64,000 nt of DNA from JAFAGX01 sp035623335 (GCA_035623335.1 DASPTQ010000073.1:1-64000); one strand, 5' to 3'. Shown: positions 17,925 through 27,246, counted from the stretch's first letter. Numbers and translations are program-made. Notes: generated by a model from the sequence alone, not told the origin.

Positions 17925-20549
17925 ATGCCTCTACTCCCGGGAACCCGGTTGGGACCTTACGAGATTCAGGCGCCGCTTGGCGCCGGTGGCATGGGAGAGG
18001 TATACCGTGCTCGTGACACCCGCCTCGGTCGCGACGTCGCCATCAAAGCCTTGCCGGATGCTTTTGCCAAGGCTGCCGACCGGCTGGCGCGCTTTCAACG
18101 TGAAGCACAAATCCTAGCCTCGCTGAACCATACGAACATTGCAACCATTCATGGGCTCGAAGAACACGACGACGCTCGATATCTGGTACTCGAATATGTG
18201 CCGGGCGAAACGCTGGCCGAGCGAATCCGGCGCGGCCCGTTGACTGTTGAAGAGAGTCTGGAGATCGCGAGACAGATTGCCGAAGCACTCGAAGCCGCAC
18301 ACGAGAAGGGAGTGGTACACCGCGACCTGAAGCCTGCGAACATTAAGATCGCACCGGACGGCAAAGTGAAAGTACTGGACTTTGGCTTGGCGAAAGAGAC
18401 ATCGGCGGACACATCGGACCCGGACGCCATGAACTCACCCACGCTGACGGTTGCCTCTCCAGCTTTCACGCGGGCAGGAGTGATCCTGGGTACGGCGGCC
18501 TATATGTCCCCGGAGCAAGCGCGCGGCAAGCCGGTGGATAAACGTGCGGACATCTGGGCATTCGGCTGCATTCTCTACGAATGTCTCACTGGAAAGATGG
18601 CGTTCGGCGGGGAGACCGTAACCGATACGCTTGCCGCGGTGGTGAAATCCGAGCCTGATTGGCGCGCCGTGCCCGAGGCGGTGGGTTCCCGCGTGCGCGA
18701 GTTGCTGCACCGTTGCCTTCAGAAAGATCCCCGGGTGCGACTGCGGGATATCGGGGATGCCCGGATTCTCATCTCCGAGGCACCGTCTGGGGATTCCGAG
18801 GTCGCCGCACCAGCAGGCGCACGGCCGGTGCGCCGACTTTTGCCGATCCTGGCTGCCGCGTGTTTGGCCGCCCTGGTGTTCGGCCTGGGCGTGGGAATCT
18901 GGTGGCGGGGCCGATCCGAACCTGCGGGAAATTGGACCGGCGTGTACTTGGGCGGGTCCGAGCTGTCTACGTATCCACGGCCATCCCCCGACGGTCACCT
19001 GCTGGCGTTTGTGGCGAAGGACAGCGATGACGTGATGCAGGTGTGGGTGATGAAACCAGAATCGGGAAACCGCGTCATGCTCACGCACCGTCGTGACCTC
19101 GGCTTCGCCGGCGCCTGTTCCTGGTCGGCGGATGGCAGCCGTATTTTCTATGATCGTTATTACGATCAACTCAAAGGTGTTTACAGCGTCCCGGCTCTGG
19201 GCGGGGACGAACAAATGATCCTCGAAACCGGTGGTTCTCCGGAAGCTCTTCCCGATGGCAGTCTTCTGGTTACCCAAATCAACCAGCAGCACGAGCAGCA
19301 GCTCTATCGCTACTGGCCGGAGAGCGGGAAGTCCCAGGCGTTTCCTGTGATTCTGCCCTACGGCGCTCTTTATGGGTGGGTCACGATCCGCGCCTTTTCC
19401 GATGGCCGCCGCGCGCTGGTTGTTGGCCAGGCTACCGGAGACCGAGCCGACGCAGCGGGACTGTACCTTTATGTCGTGGACCTCGAGACCGGCCAGTTGC
19501 ACGCGCTCGACGCCAATTTCGACGATCTGGTGGCCGGTGGGGGCGTGCCCCCCGCGGCGGTCACGCCCGATGGTAAGTCAGCGATATTCGCCACAGCACT
19601 GGGTGCTCTCAGCCGGGTTATGACCGTACCCATCGATGGCCATGCTCCCGCCCAACAACTATTTGCTCTGACCGGATACCTGGAATCGCTCTCCATCGGT
19701 GCCGATGACGGGATTTATCTCGACCTAGCGGAACGCCCCATGGAGATCGTACGGTTTGCCCCGGAGGGCGGCCGCGTGGAGCGCATAGCGACCGTGCAGA
19801 AGCCGGTGGGAGACTATTTTGCGGCCCTTCCGGACGGCCGCACAGTGTGGGCGGAATATGCGGAAGGGCACAGTCGTCTCATGATCGGAGCCTTGGGGAA
19901 GGAACCCAATACCTTTGTCAGTACCACGGAGGATATCTCCGGGCCGATGACCGCGGCCGGGCCGGACGCTGTTGCATTTCTGATCGGGACGAGGCGGCAC
20001 CCCACGATCGGCGTGGCAGCACTGTCCAATGGCCGAATCGTCAGTCGCCTTCCGTTCGACAAAGGCCGCATCGAACAGATGGCCTCCTCGCCGGACGGGA
20101 AAACACTCTACTGCGCGGCCGCCGGGAGTATTTGGGCCGTGACTGCAGACGGCGAAGTGCGCCGTCAGTGCGCCGGCAACTTCGTGAGCGTAGAACCGGG
20201 AGGCCAGCATCTGCTCGTAGAAGTAAGGGAGTCTCCCAACACGAAGCTGATTCGGGTTTCGCTGCAAGGCGGGCCCGAAGAAGAGATTCGGGTCCCGGGT
20301 CCGCTGACCTTGGGCTATGTGATCGATAATGAGGGCGTCCGGGCCGGGCGTCTGGTCGCGCCGGGGAGCGGACCAACTTGGTATTGGCCGCCCGCCATTT
20401 TCGATCTCGCCACGGGAAAATCCACAAGAATTCCGCTCGAATATGTCAGCGACTTCCATCATATGTCCTGGACGCCTGATGGCAAGGTGATTGCCAGTGC
20501 ACTGGTTTGGCGTTCCAGCCTGTGGAAGTTCACGCCGGGGCCGCGCTGA
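17925..20549 (+). CDS. Hanks-type Ser/Thr kinase with extracytoplasmic TolB/WD40-like domain
   Basis: This 874-residue protein starts directly at the kinase domain (about 10-275). It has the glycine loop GAGGMGEVYRA, Lys41 in VAIK, catalytic HRDLKPANI with Asp134, DFG at 152-154 and the APE-like MSPEQARG. A membrane helix follows (about 303-325, LLPILAAACLAALVFGLGVG). The remaining 540 residues carry repeated S-x-DG-x-x-x-x-F/Y blades (PRPSPDGHLLAFVAK, CSWSADGSRIFYD) typical of TolB/WD40-like propellers, presumably outside the membrane as a sensor. It lacks the N-terminal extension found in the two ECF-linked kinases of this window. The -10 box is so close that the mRNA is probably leaderless. 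Confidence 0.92.
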   Translation: MPLLPGTRLGPYEIQAPLGAGGMGEVYRARDTRLGRDVAIKALPDAFAKAADRLARFQREAQILASLNHTNIATIHGLEEHDDARYLVLEYVPGETLAERIRRGPLTVEESLEIARQIAEALEAAHEKGVVHRDLKPANIKIAPDGKVKVLDFGLAKETSADTSDPDAMNSPTLTVASPAFTRAGVILGTAAYMSPEQARGKPVDKRADIWAFGCILYECLTGKMAFGGETVTDTLAAVVKSEPDWRAVPEAVGSRVRELLHRCLQKDPRVRLRDIGDARILISEAPSGDSEVAAPAGARPVRRLLPILAAACLAALVFGLGVGIWWRGRSEPAGNWTGVYLGGSELSTYPRPSPDGHLLAFVAKDSDDVMQVWVMKPESGNRVMLTHRRDLGFAGACSWSADGSRIFYDRYYDQLKGVYSVPALGGDEQMILETGGSPEALPDGSLLVTQINQQHEQQLYRYWPESGKSQAFPVILPYGALYGWVTIRAFSDGRRALVVGQATGDRADAAGLYLYVVDLETGQLHALDANFDDLVAGGGVPPAAVTPDGKSAIFATALGALSRVMTVPIDGHAPAQQLFALTGYLESLSIGADDGIYLDLAERPMEIVRFAPEGGRVERIATVQKPVGDYFAALPDGRTVWAEYAEGHSRLMIGALGKEPNTFVSTTEDISGPMTAAGPDAVAFLIGTRRHPTIGVAALSNGRIVSRLPFDKGRIEQMASSPDGKTLYCAAAGSIWAVTADGEVRRQCAGNFVSVEPGGQHLLVEVRESPNTKLIRVSLQGGPEEEIRVPGPLTLGYVIDNEGVRAGRLVAPGSGPTWYWPPAIFDLATGKSTRIPLEYVSDFHHMSWTPDGKVIASALVWRSSLWKFTPGPR

Positions 20550-20657
20550 CGCCGCTTCAGGTCCATTCTTTTTCTTTGGCGACTACGACTCTCAATCCCA
20601 AAGTTGTGCATGCGATCGCCCGATGGGTGTTCATGTTGTGATCATCACGGGAATCCG

Positions 20658-21261
20658 TTACGGTTCTGGCCGCTGATTTGGTCCGTCATTGGAAGCACGC
20701 GACCACGCCGTGCCTGTTTCCTTGCCCGGCTGGACCAACGCGGGTGCTGAAACATGCAGCGCAAAGTCCTGGAAGGATTCAAAGAGTGGCAAGATGCCGT
20801 TCGCAAGTTCAGTTTCATCCGCAGTGAGATTGTAGGCCAACCTATACCAGAGCAGGTCATCGTTGTTTTTTGGAAGTTCTGGCAAGCTCACTGATGCCGA
20901 CAGCTTGCTCGTGCCAACTTTCAGTTGTACGGGTAGGGAAGACGAGGCGAGTTGAGCTCCGCTCGAAGCGAGGACCTTCAATTTGATGACGACAGATTGG
21001 TGTCTCTGGGTGGAGTTTGCCGTGAGACCACGCGTACGTTTTTCCATTCAATGTAACCCTGGAAGCAAGCTCATCGATTCGCAGCAACTGGCCCGCAGCG
21101 GTAGCGAGAAGACCTAACACTGCGCCCACAACCCAAAGACGTCGCACTTGGCTCCCCAAATCTCGAATCAGTGCACCCAAAGAAATGTGCCCTGAATCGG
21201 CAAGGAATGCATCGCCGCAAAGTCCACTTGGACAAGCCATTTGATCCACCTTGCGCCACAA
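20658..21261 (-). pseudogene. Frameshifted N-terminal remnant of an alpha-2-macroglobulin-like gene
   Basis: Two overlapping frames encode consecutive parts of one protein. The first (from 21261) has a membrane/signal segment (VRRLWVVGAVLGLLATAAG) and then LRIDELASRVTLNGKTYAWS. The second continues with SVVIKLKVLASSGAQLASSS, LPELPKNNDDLLWYRLAYNL and FALHVSAPALVQPGK. Order and content resemble the first macroglobulin domain of bacterial A2M proteins, which are large periplasmic protease traps. The join requires a frameshift near 21010, and everything after the first domain (over 1000 residues in the family) is missing. The A2M assignment is from remembered family patterns, so moderate. Confidence 0.5.
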
Positions 21262-21401
21262 GTTTAACGATTAGAATTCTGATAGTCTTGCCAGTTCCGA
21301 AAGGATGCCTCTGGGACACCAGAATCCATCAGGTTGTTCCGGGTTACCCTGAGGAAGTCTCTGGTGACGCCGCGAGCCAGCCAAAAATGAGCCGATGGCG
21401 T

Positions 21402-21779
21402 CTACTGAGCCTCTATGTCCAGTACATGGATGGTATCGGTTTTCGCATCGAGCACCCCGTGCAGTCGAACTTTCTCTCCGACAAACTTGCGCGGCAGGTC
21501 CTGATTATCCAGGTGGTAGACATTTTTTCCGGAAACCAGCACGAACTTACCGCCTAGCCGTTCGATGCAATACATGGAACAGGTGCTAGCCGTGTGTCCG
21601 GCCGCACCGGACTTGGACTTCAGCATCTCCTCGTGCGATTTGGTGAGAGAGTGAACGTTGAAGGCGCATTGGCTGTCGGAGATTTCCCCGTGAAACCTGG
21701 CGGCTTCCTGGGCACCAATCGGTGCCGAAAGCGAGAGCGCCAGGGTTACGATCAAGGTCGAACTTCCCACTCGATTCAT
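21402..21779 (-). CDS. DUF5818-like secreted protein, last gene of redox operon
   Basis: The 125-residue protein starts at ATG 21779, 4-5 nt after a perfect GGAGGT. It has a signal peptide (STLIVTLALSLSAPIGAQ). The mature part is a small beta-rich domain starting FHGEISDSQCAF, with three further motifs: HTASTCSMYCIERLGGKFVL, VYHLDNQDLPRKFVGEKVRL and HGVLDAKTDTIHV. Three cysteines (one in DSQC, two in TCSMYC) could bind metal or form a disulfide. This pattern recurs in acidobacterial secreted proteins called DUF5818. It ends the operon porin - cytochrome c - cupredoxin - this gene, with a 15-nt gap to the cupredoxin. Confidence 0.75.
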   Translation of the reverse strand: MNRVGSSTLIVTLALSLSAPIGAQEAARFHGEISDSQCAFNVHSLTKSHEEMLKSKSGAAGHTASTCSMYCIERLGGKFVLVSGKNVYHLDNQDLPRKFVGEKVRLHGVLDAKTDTIHVLDIEAQ

Positions 21780-21794
21780 GAGACCTCCCGACAT

Positions 21795-22208
21795 TCAGGG
21801 CGTTACGACAAATTTCATTGACATGCCTTCGTGGTCCTGGCTGCAAATGACGGTGCACACCACTACATACTCACCTGGTTCCTGCGGCGCCGTCATCAGG
21901 AACTCCTGCTGTCCGGGCTTGAGGAGCAGGTCCCAGCCATCCACTTTCGAGTGATCCTTCGCGCGCAACAGCGAAAATCCATGAATGGAACCATCCCGAT
22001 TCCAGGATTTCGCTTTACGAGCGGTGATCCGCAACAAGATCTGCTCTCCGGCCCTGACTGAGATTTCCGGCTTCTTTTCGCCGGCAATCTTGTAGCGACT
22101 GTCCTTGTCCGCGAGCACCTCGATTACCCGAGGTGGCTGGCCAGCGGCCGAAATCCGCATCGGAAGTGCCGCCATCACACTGAGGATGATCCATCGTCTC
22201 CCAAGCAT
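21795..22208 (-). CDS. Periplasmic CuA-type cupredoxin
   Basis: This 137-residue protein has a short signal peptide and one cupredoxin domain. The copper-site pattern is that of CuA in cytochrome oxidase subunit II and N2O reductase: His76 in DGSIHGF, then Cys118-x3-Cys122-x3-His126-x2-Met129 in CTVICSQDHEGM. All spacings agree with the binuclear CuA motif, while the position that is Glu in COX2 between the cysteines is Val120. There is no membrane hairpin and no oxidase subunit I nearby, so it is a soluble electron carrier or copper protein rather than a standard oxidase subunit. It sits between a c-type cytochrome (16-nt gap) and a DUF5818-like protein. Confidence 0.85.
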   Translation of the reverse strand: MLGRRWIILSVMAALPMRISAAGQPPRVIEVLADKDSRYKIAGEKKPEISVRAGEQILLRITARKAKSWNRDGSIHGFSLLRAKDHSKVDGWDLLLKPGQQEFLMTAPQEPGEYVVVCTVICSQDHEGMSMKFVVTP

Positions 22209-22224
22209 CGCTGGACTGTGAAAG

Positions 22225-22518
22225 TTACTGCGTCATGTAAAAGAGGACCAGACGCATGTCCTCGTCGGTGATCGTCGCGCGGACTCTCATGTGGCGAATA
22301 ATTGTCGCCATCATGCGTGGTGGAAATTTCTGGGGTGCAGCGTGGCATCGCCCGCAGTTGGCACGGAATCTCTTCTCGCCCTGCAGACGCATGGTTTCCG
22401 CTTCCGCTGAATTACGAACCACCGGTGTAGTCGACGTATTGGTTCGCGGCGGAGCAGCGGCCACTCCGATCACCGACATGAGCGCCAACAGCCAAATGGC
22501 CGCCAGAGTGCTCTTCAT
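22225..22518 (-). CDS. Small mono-haem c-type cytochrome
   Basis: ATG 22518 overlaps the stop of the porin gene (TAATG), with GGTGGAG just upstream, so translation is coupled. The 97-residue product has a signal peptide (TLAAIWLLALMSVIGVAA) and one haem-binding CGRCH (Cys55, Cys58, His59). The two methionines in FPPRMMATII are candidates for the sixth ligand. It is shorter than class I cytochromes, but the final helix (DEDMRLVLFYMTQ) is present. It is expected to pass electrons in the periplasm, plausibly to the adjacent CuA-type cupredoxin. Confidence 0.85.
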   Translation of the reverse strand: MKSTLAAIWLLALMSVIGVAAAPPRTNTSTTPVVRNSAEAETMRLQGEKRFRANCGRCHAAPQKFPPRMMATIIRHMRVRATITDEDMRLVLFYMTQ

Positions 22519-23618
22519 TACTCCACCCGTCCCAGCGGCACGGCAAAGCGATACGCGATGCCCGCCGTCCATAAATTGAAGTTGCCCGCATAGCTGAACT
22601 GGCGGCCGTAGCTGCCCACCAGCTTCAACCCGTCGCGCAGGTAGTAATTCAGTCCGAATTCTCCTTCGCGAGTGTTTGCCCCCGGCAGCCCCAGTGCTTC
22701 TGCCTCGTCAGGGCTGATCTGGCCATTGAAAAACTGCTCGCCTCTCGCCGCGAACTCGAGATGCCGCATGACCTTCTGCCAGTAGACGACCTGACTGAAT
22801 CGGTAAGCGCCGTCAACCCAGTAACCGCTCCCCTGGTTGGCACGCGCATATTCGGAGTGCAGGTTGAGCGGAAGCCGCGTCGGTTGCCAGGCAAAGTGGA
22901 ACCCGAAGGAATTCGTCCGCTGGTCCTGGAGCAGCTTTTGCCAGGAAGTCCCAAACTCAATCCGCGGGCCGGGCAAAAAGACGCCCATGCGTCCCCCGAC
23001 ATCGCGATTCGACTGCAAGTTGCTGTGCCCCGTGCTGATGGCAGAAACGTACGCGGCATAGTTGAAGTTCGCCCGGGAATTCACCGGGAATCCGCCGCGC
23101 ATCATCATGCCGTCATTGGATTCCGCGGATAGGGGCAGAATCAGGGGATCTTGTTGCAGGCTGCGAATCCAGATGGGATAAAGGCGCTCGTTGAAGATTC
23201 CGAACGGGGTGAGAAATCTCCCTACGGTGACAGTTACGAACGGGTTGGCGATGTAGTCCACCTGGGCATAATCGAGATTCTTGCTGACCATGCCACCGTA
23301 GGATCCGCCGCCCGGAGGACGCTGGAATGCTCCTTCGAATTCGGCCCTCGACTCTACTAGCCAGCGATCGCCGAGTGGGAGAAGCACGACCGGATTGATC
23401 TGGGCATCCAACTGATTCTGCCCCGCGGTCACAAAGTTGAAGTAGCCGGCGGTGCCGGTAAGAATGGGGACCGGACGATCGGATTCCGCTGTCTGTGCTA
23501 GAAGTTGCGCGGCAACCAGAAAAGAAAGGAGGAATAAGGTCCTACCGCCGTGCAGGATCAGGCCTCGGCGCCTGGCCGCTGTGGCTTCTTGCGACGACAA
23601 CTCACAACTCATCCGCAC
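22518..23618 (-). CDS. Outer-membrane porin-like beta-barrel, first gene of redox operon
   Basis: This 366-residue protein has a signal peptide (TLFLLSFLVAAQLLAQ) followed by alternating strands typical of 14-18-stranded porins. Examples are FVTVTVGRFLTPFGIFNERL, which resembles phosphate-selective porin-like proteins, and the final strand FNLWTAGIAYRFAVPLGRVE. In place of the usual terminal Phe, the C-terminus extends a few residues past FAV. It begins a four-gene operon with a c-type cytochrome, a CuA-type cupredoxin and a DUF5818-like protein. A porin with periplasmic electron carriers suggests substrate entry for, or electron transfer across, the outer membrane; this is inference. Confidence 0.8.
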   Translation of the reverse strand: MRMSCELSSQEATAARRRGLILHGGRTLFLLSFLVAAQLLAQTAESDRPVPILTGTAGYFNFVTAGQNQLDAQINPVVLLPLGDRWLVESRAEFEGAFQRPPGGGSYGGMVSKNLDYAQVDYIANPFVTVTVGRFLTPFGIFNERLYPIWIRSLQQDPLILPLSAESNDGMMMRGGFPVNSRANFNYAAYVSAISTGHSNLQSNRDVGGRMGVFLPGPRIEFGTSWQKLLQDQRTNSFGFHFAWQPTRLPLNLHSEYARANQGSGYWVDGAYRFSQVVYWQKVMRHLEFAARGEQFFNGQISPDEAEALGLPGANTREGEFGLNYYLRDGLKLVGSYGRQFSYAGNFNLWTAGIAYRFAVPLGRVE

Positions 23619-24309
23619 ATCCGCACTTCCCCGCCGATGATCCTATTGTCCGCGTAGGCCGTTCCGCCTTGAAAGTAACCGAAGTAACGGAAGATGACTC
23701 GATGCACGCGCCGTATAGGTCGAGAGACCGGCGACCAATGCGTAGCGTAAAAGGTTGAGGAGGTGCTCGGGAGCTTCGGATGAACGATGATGTTCCAGTT
23801 AGCTGGCTGCGTTAGAAATCAGCTACGTTACAGACTCAGGCGCTTGCGTCAGCTTGTGCCAAAAACCCTAGGGAGGACCTGCTCGCCGGTTGTGCAGCCG
23901 CCGATTCTAGTCAAACAGCGACTGTTGATCGCGAACGCCCGTGCACGTCTTATACGGTGACACATGGCTCCATGATTACCATGGCCCATCGTGCCGTTCC
24001 TCGTACTCCAATATCGGCGGCCGCGCTACAGTTGCTTGTATTGCATCCGTTCCCCAGTGCCAGCGCGGCGATCGCACGGAGCGAAAAGCCAGGGGCACGC
24101 CGCCCCGCGAGGCTAGGCTCCAACCTAAGCTGAACCGTTTAGCGGAAAGGGAGCCCTGCTCTGGCTACGTCTGACGGGAAGAGTGGCTGTTCAGCAGTTG
24201 GTCCAAGCCATGGTGCCCATGGACCAAGAAATAAGTATGTACACCCCGCTCTCCGATGCTGTCCGACTTCGATCCTAAGCAATGTAGAGCCGAGCATGTC
24301 CGTGCCGCT
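23619..24309. other. Long region without a supported gene
   Basis: About 690 nt lie between the porin operon and the RsbRD-like gene. The promoter of the porin operon must lie at its left end. Short frames exist on both strands but none shows a signal peptide, known motif or good ribosome site. It may hold decayed sequence. Confidence 0.4.
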
Positions 24310-24849
24310 TCATCTGCACGCGACTTCTTTTTGCGTGCTGGGCGCGGCTTGTGACTGTTCGTATCCGATCGACGCGTAAAATTGGGCACGCTGGAAGAAC
24401 TGGTCTACCAACTTCAGGATCTCTAGCTCGCCGAAAATTTCAAGTGGGCGATCCAACACCAATTCCTGATCGAGGAAGTCCCAAAGATTTTCTTTCGTCA
24501 GGGCGATGGCCCAGATGACCTGGCTCAAGGGCACGTGTTGAGCAGCTCGGCGGACACCTATCTCGCGGTAAGAGATCTTGATGTCATGCACAGACTTGCC
24601 TAACAGCCAGTTGCCGAGATCCTGGTAAGTTTCGCGAACACGGTGCTTCAGTTCCTCGAAAGGCACTTTGTCGTAGTCGGGCAGCAGAGGACAATACTGG
24701 ACTTTTGCTAGAAGTCTTGCGGCTAGCGCATCGGAGTGTGTATCAATCAGTCGGACTAACCTGAGAGCGATCACAATCGCCTCCACGTCCAGCTGGTTAT
24801 ATTTGAAGTTTCGTCCCTTCCTGCATTTCCAGCCAATGACTGGAGGCAT
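24310..24849 (-). CDS. RsbRD N-terminal-domain-like protein
   Basis: This 179-residue helical protein resembles the RsbRD_N domain, found at the N-terminus of stressosome-type RsbR paralogues and some sensor kinases. The motifs are LVRLIDTHSDALAARLLAKV, then FEELKHRVRETYQDLGNWLL and the four-helix continuation SYREIGVRRAAQHVPLSQVI. No STAS or kinase domain follows, so it is a free-standing sensor-like domain. The true start is unclear: ATG 24849 has no good ribosome site, and the domain begins about 25 residues in. No stressosome partners (RsbS, RsbT) are nearby. Confidence 0.65.
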   Translation of the reverse strand: MPPVIGWKCRKGRNFKYNQLDVEAIVIALRLVRLIDTHSDALAARLLAKVQYCPLLPDYDKVPFEELKHRVRETYQDLGNWLLGKSVHDIKISYREIGVRRAAQHVPLSQVIWAIALTKENLWDFLDQELVLDRPLEIFGELEILKLVDQFFQRAQFYASIGYEQSQAAPSTQKEVACR

Positions 24850-25480
24850 ATTCCAACGTGACCAAAATCACAGACCTCGATCACCCGTATTTGCAGATCC
24901 TGGAACCTGAAGACGCCGAACCCATTCTCATTCACAGCAAGCGTCAACCAGCGTCCTGATGTGGGCACCAAGATCGCGTGAGGCGAACTCTTGCCGGTCG
25001 CGCTTGTCCAGGCGGATTTGCCTGTCCCTCGACCGGCTGGGGGGGCGCACCCCCGAGGTTAAGGTGAGCCCCCAATGATCCTTGGTTATGCCCTACTGAT
25101 CGATCACCGCGCTGTTTAGGCGCCCTTTGAACCAAAAATCAAACCTTCCGACTTGGCTTTTGGCCCGACTCAGCCCCGGGGAGAGATTTCGGCGCGGCTG
25201 TGTCGAGCCGCTCTCGCTTGGCCCCTGCGCTCTTGTAAGCTTCTGGTAAGGGAAGGAGTACGCAGGTACTGGACGCGGCAGTTGGGCAATGGTCGATCCG
25301 CACGTCGAGACACACTGCCGTTACTAGCCTGCGCCACCGCAGTGGAGTGAAGCGCTGCACAGCGCAGGAGAGCGGAGGTGGCGCCTCATCGCCTCATCCG
25401 GCCTCACTCTTCTGAAGCGGGGCGCTCTTTCATAATGCATTGAACCGGGGGTCAGCTGGATCGGGAGCTACAATTCCGGC
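24850..25480. other. Long region without a supported gene
   Basis: About 630 nt hold a GC hairpin at 25041-25054 (GGGGG-CGCA-CCCCC) and only short frames. One minus-strand fragment near 24950-25020 (RLDKRDRQEFASRDLGAHIR) looks protein-like but is interrupted by stops. No family is recognised. Confidence 0.4.
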
Positions 25481-26005
25481 ATGGAACCATCCCCTTCGCG
25501 CCTGCAGTTGCGTCTCGTCGCGGCAAGCTATGCGGTGGTTGTCGTCATCTCCGCCCTACTGATCTTTAGGCGCTACCTGCAATATGTCCGTAACCCGCAA
25601 GATGTGGCGGCAGAGAGCGGTATGTACGCGGGCGGCGATCTTCTGCTTGAAATCTTCCTCTGCTTCCTCTTCCTTGTGCCCACGATCGCACTGGTGTTCG
25701 TTATCAAAAAATCTGAATCGGCCTACACGGCCTACGCGAAGGTGCTGCTCGGTTTGAGTTTGACTGCTCCGATTTCGCTCGTCTTTCTGATTATCCCCGT
25801 CCTCAATCGGTGGTACTGGGGCGATGCCTGTATCTTCCGGTTGCTTGCGATCCCCATGGTGGTCGTCGTCCTGATTTGCAGCCGGTGGTTGACTCCCTTT
25901 GCGCGTGCTCGCCGATTGATTTCCTATGCCCTGCTGATTGAAGGACTGACCTTCTTGGTCGTTATTGCCTACTTATTCCTCTTCTCAAGAGGCCGCCACG
26001 GCTGA
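25481..26005 (+). CDS. Four-helix integral membrane protein, unknown
   Basis: This 174-residue protein has about five hydrophobic segments: 9-28, 53-72, 83-103, 117-136 and 145-166. It has charged ends and no recognised domain. Start ATG 25481 lacks a clear ribosome site. Hydrophobic periodicity and the length of the open frame support it as real. It stands alone; the next gene converges on it. Confidence 0.6.
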   Translation: MEPSPSRLQLRLVAASYAVVVVISALLIFRRYLQYVRNPQDVAAESGMYAGGDLLLEIFLCFLFLVPTIALVFVIKKSESAYTAYAKVLLGLSLTAPISLVFLIIPVLNRWYWGDACIFRLLAIPMVVVVLICSRWLTPFARARRLISYALLIEGLTFLVVIAYLFLFSRGRHG

Positions 26006-26315
26006 GAGTTCCCCAGGTCTGCATGCCGCCTGGGTGGAATCCATGGGCCGAGGCTTTTGATCGGAACCTCCGCGATGCGCTCACCTTGCAGAGTGCACTG
26101 GGCTTTAGGGAAGACAGGGCCTATCTCACAAATCCCTAACGGCCCAGTTCTTTAGGGACGTAACTTCCAAATTGCCAGTGATCCGCCCGCGAGGTCCATG
26201 TAGCTGCTTAGCCAAGATATCGCACGTTTTTGTTCGTAGAGTTCAACGCTAGCCGTGGAACCATGACGGCTAAATGCCAACGCAACTCCTGCTTCATGGT
26301 CTCACCTAGCAAACC
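26006..26315. other. Convergent intergenic region
   Basis: About 310 nt lie between convergent genes. CCCAGG (26012-26017) and CCTGGG (26029-26034) could form a stem 7 nt after the plus-strand stop, but no T-run follows. No coding sequence is seen. Confidence 0.4.
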
Positions 26316-27236
26316 TTACCGGTAGCCCCTGCCCCACGTGTAGTCATACTTCACGGCGAAGCCGGTAAGGGCCGGACCATTTTGGTGCACGAGTGCCTTG
26401 GCGAATTCGAAAAGTAGCGAGTTTCGGGTATTAATGGACACATTCATCTCGCTGCCCAGAATGAAATTTTGTTGGCCGTTATTCTGATCGATACCATTGA
26501 CGAAGGTAGTGGCGCGGAAGGAGTAGCGCGTGTCAAGGGAAACCCAGACACTGTCGTTGAATGAATAGCTGAGGTGCCCTTCAAATCCGGGCAGCGGCTG
26601 CTGGTGCAGGATTTCCCTTCTGCGATACGAAGTGTTATCGGTGTAGAAGTAAGCGTTGGCGTATGCATCGACCTGCCACTTCTGCTCAGGCCCAAAGGGT
26701 TGCGATAGCGCAATTTCCGGCTTGAACAGCCAGCGATTGGAACCCAGGTTTAAGACCTTGCCTGCATTGTACTGGCCTGAGGGTGCGGTGAGGGTGAAGC
26801 TTACGCCTAAAGTGGTTGTCGGCTTGTAATTTTCGAATTGTTCCACAGAGAGCGCCGGACCTCCCTTCAGCAACATGGCCATCTGGTAGCCGGAGTCGCC
26901 CGCGCCATTGATGGAGCCCTGGATTCTAGTGCCGCTAACCGATCCGCTCAGGCCGACGATCGGAACACCTGCCTCCACCCACATTGTTCGCTTAAACAGG
27001 CCGAAATAGCGTGCATAGCTAATCATTCCCTGATTCAAGTTAAGTTTTGCGCCGGTGATAATGAGCGAAGTATCGACCGAGGAGTTGGCGTGCACGTAGG
27101 CGTAGCTAAGCTCGATCTGGTTCGTCCCAACGGGAGTATTGTCATAAGAGTGCGCATCCGTAAACTGGGCCCATGCCTCGCCTGGGAGATGAAGGACGGC
27201 TACAGCGAAGCAAGAGAGTAGCAGCCGTTGGTTCAT
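26316..27236 (-). CDS. Outer-membrane transporter-like protein (phenol MetA-like beta-barrel)
   Basis: This 306-residue protein has a signal peptide (LLLSCFAVAVLHLPGEAWA). It then carries strands typical of the MetA-pathway-of-phenol-degradation family of outer-membrane barrels, with NQIELSYAYVHANSSVD, TTTLGVSFTLTAPSGQYNAG and LGSNRWLFKPEIALSQPFG. The last strand is VKYDYTWGRGYR. It follows a large inner-membrane protein gene by 10 nt on the same strand, so they form an operon. The cargo is unknown; members often carry the generic name transporter. Confidence 0.8.
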   Translation of the reverse strand: MNQRLLLSCFAVAVLHLPGEAWAQFTDAHSYDNTPVGTNQIELSYAYVHANSSVDTSLIITGAKLNLNQGMISYARYFGLFKRTMWVEAGVPIVGLSGSVSGTRIQGSINGAGDSGYQMAMLLKGGPALSVEQFENYKPTTTLGVSFTLTAPSGQYNAGKVLNLGSNRWLFKPEIALSQPFGPEQKWQVDAYANAYFYTDNTSYRRREILHQQPLPGFEGHLSYSFNDSVWVSLDTRYSFRATTFVNGIDQNNGQQNFILGSEMNVSINTRNSLLFEFAKALVHQNGPALTGFAVKYDYTWGRGYR

Positions 27237-27246
27237 GAGAACATCA

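Noticed and set aside
18435..19502. 355-codon minus-strand frame opposite the kinase at 17925
   Set aside because: The kinase and propeller motifs on the plus strand are unmistakable; the antisense frame is compositional.
24944..25135. Minus-strand frame with transposase-like basic residues
   Set aside because: It is short and interrupted by stops in the protein-like part; no DDE or HTH motif is seen.
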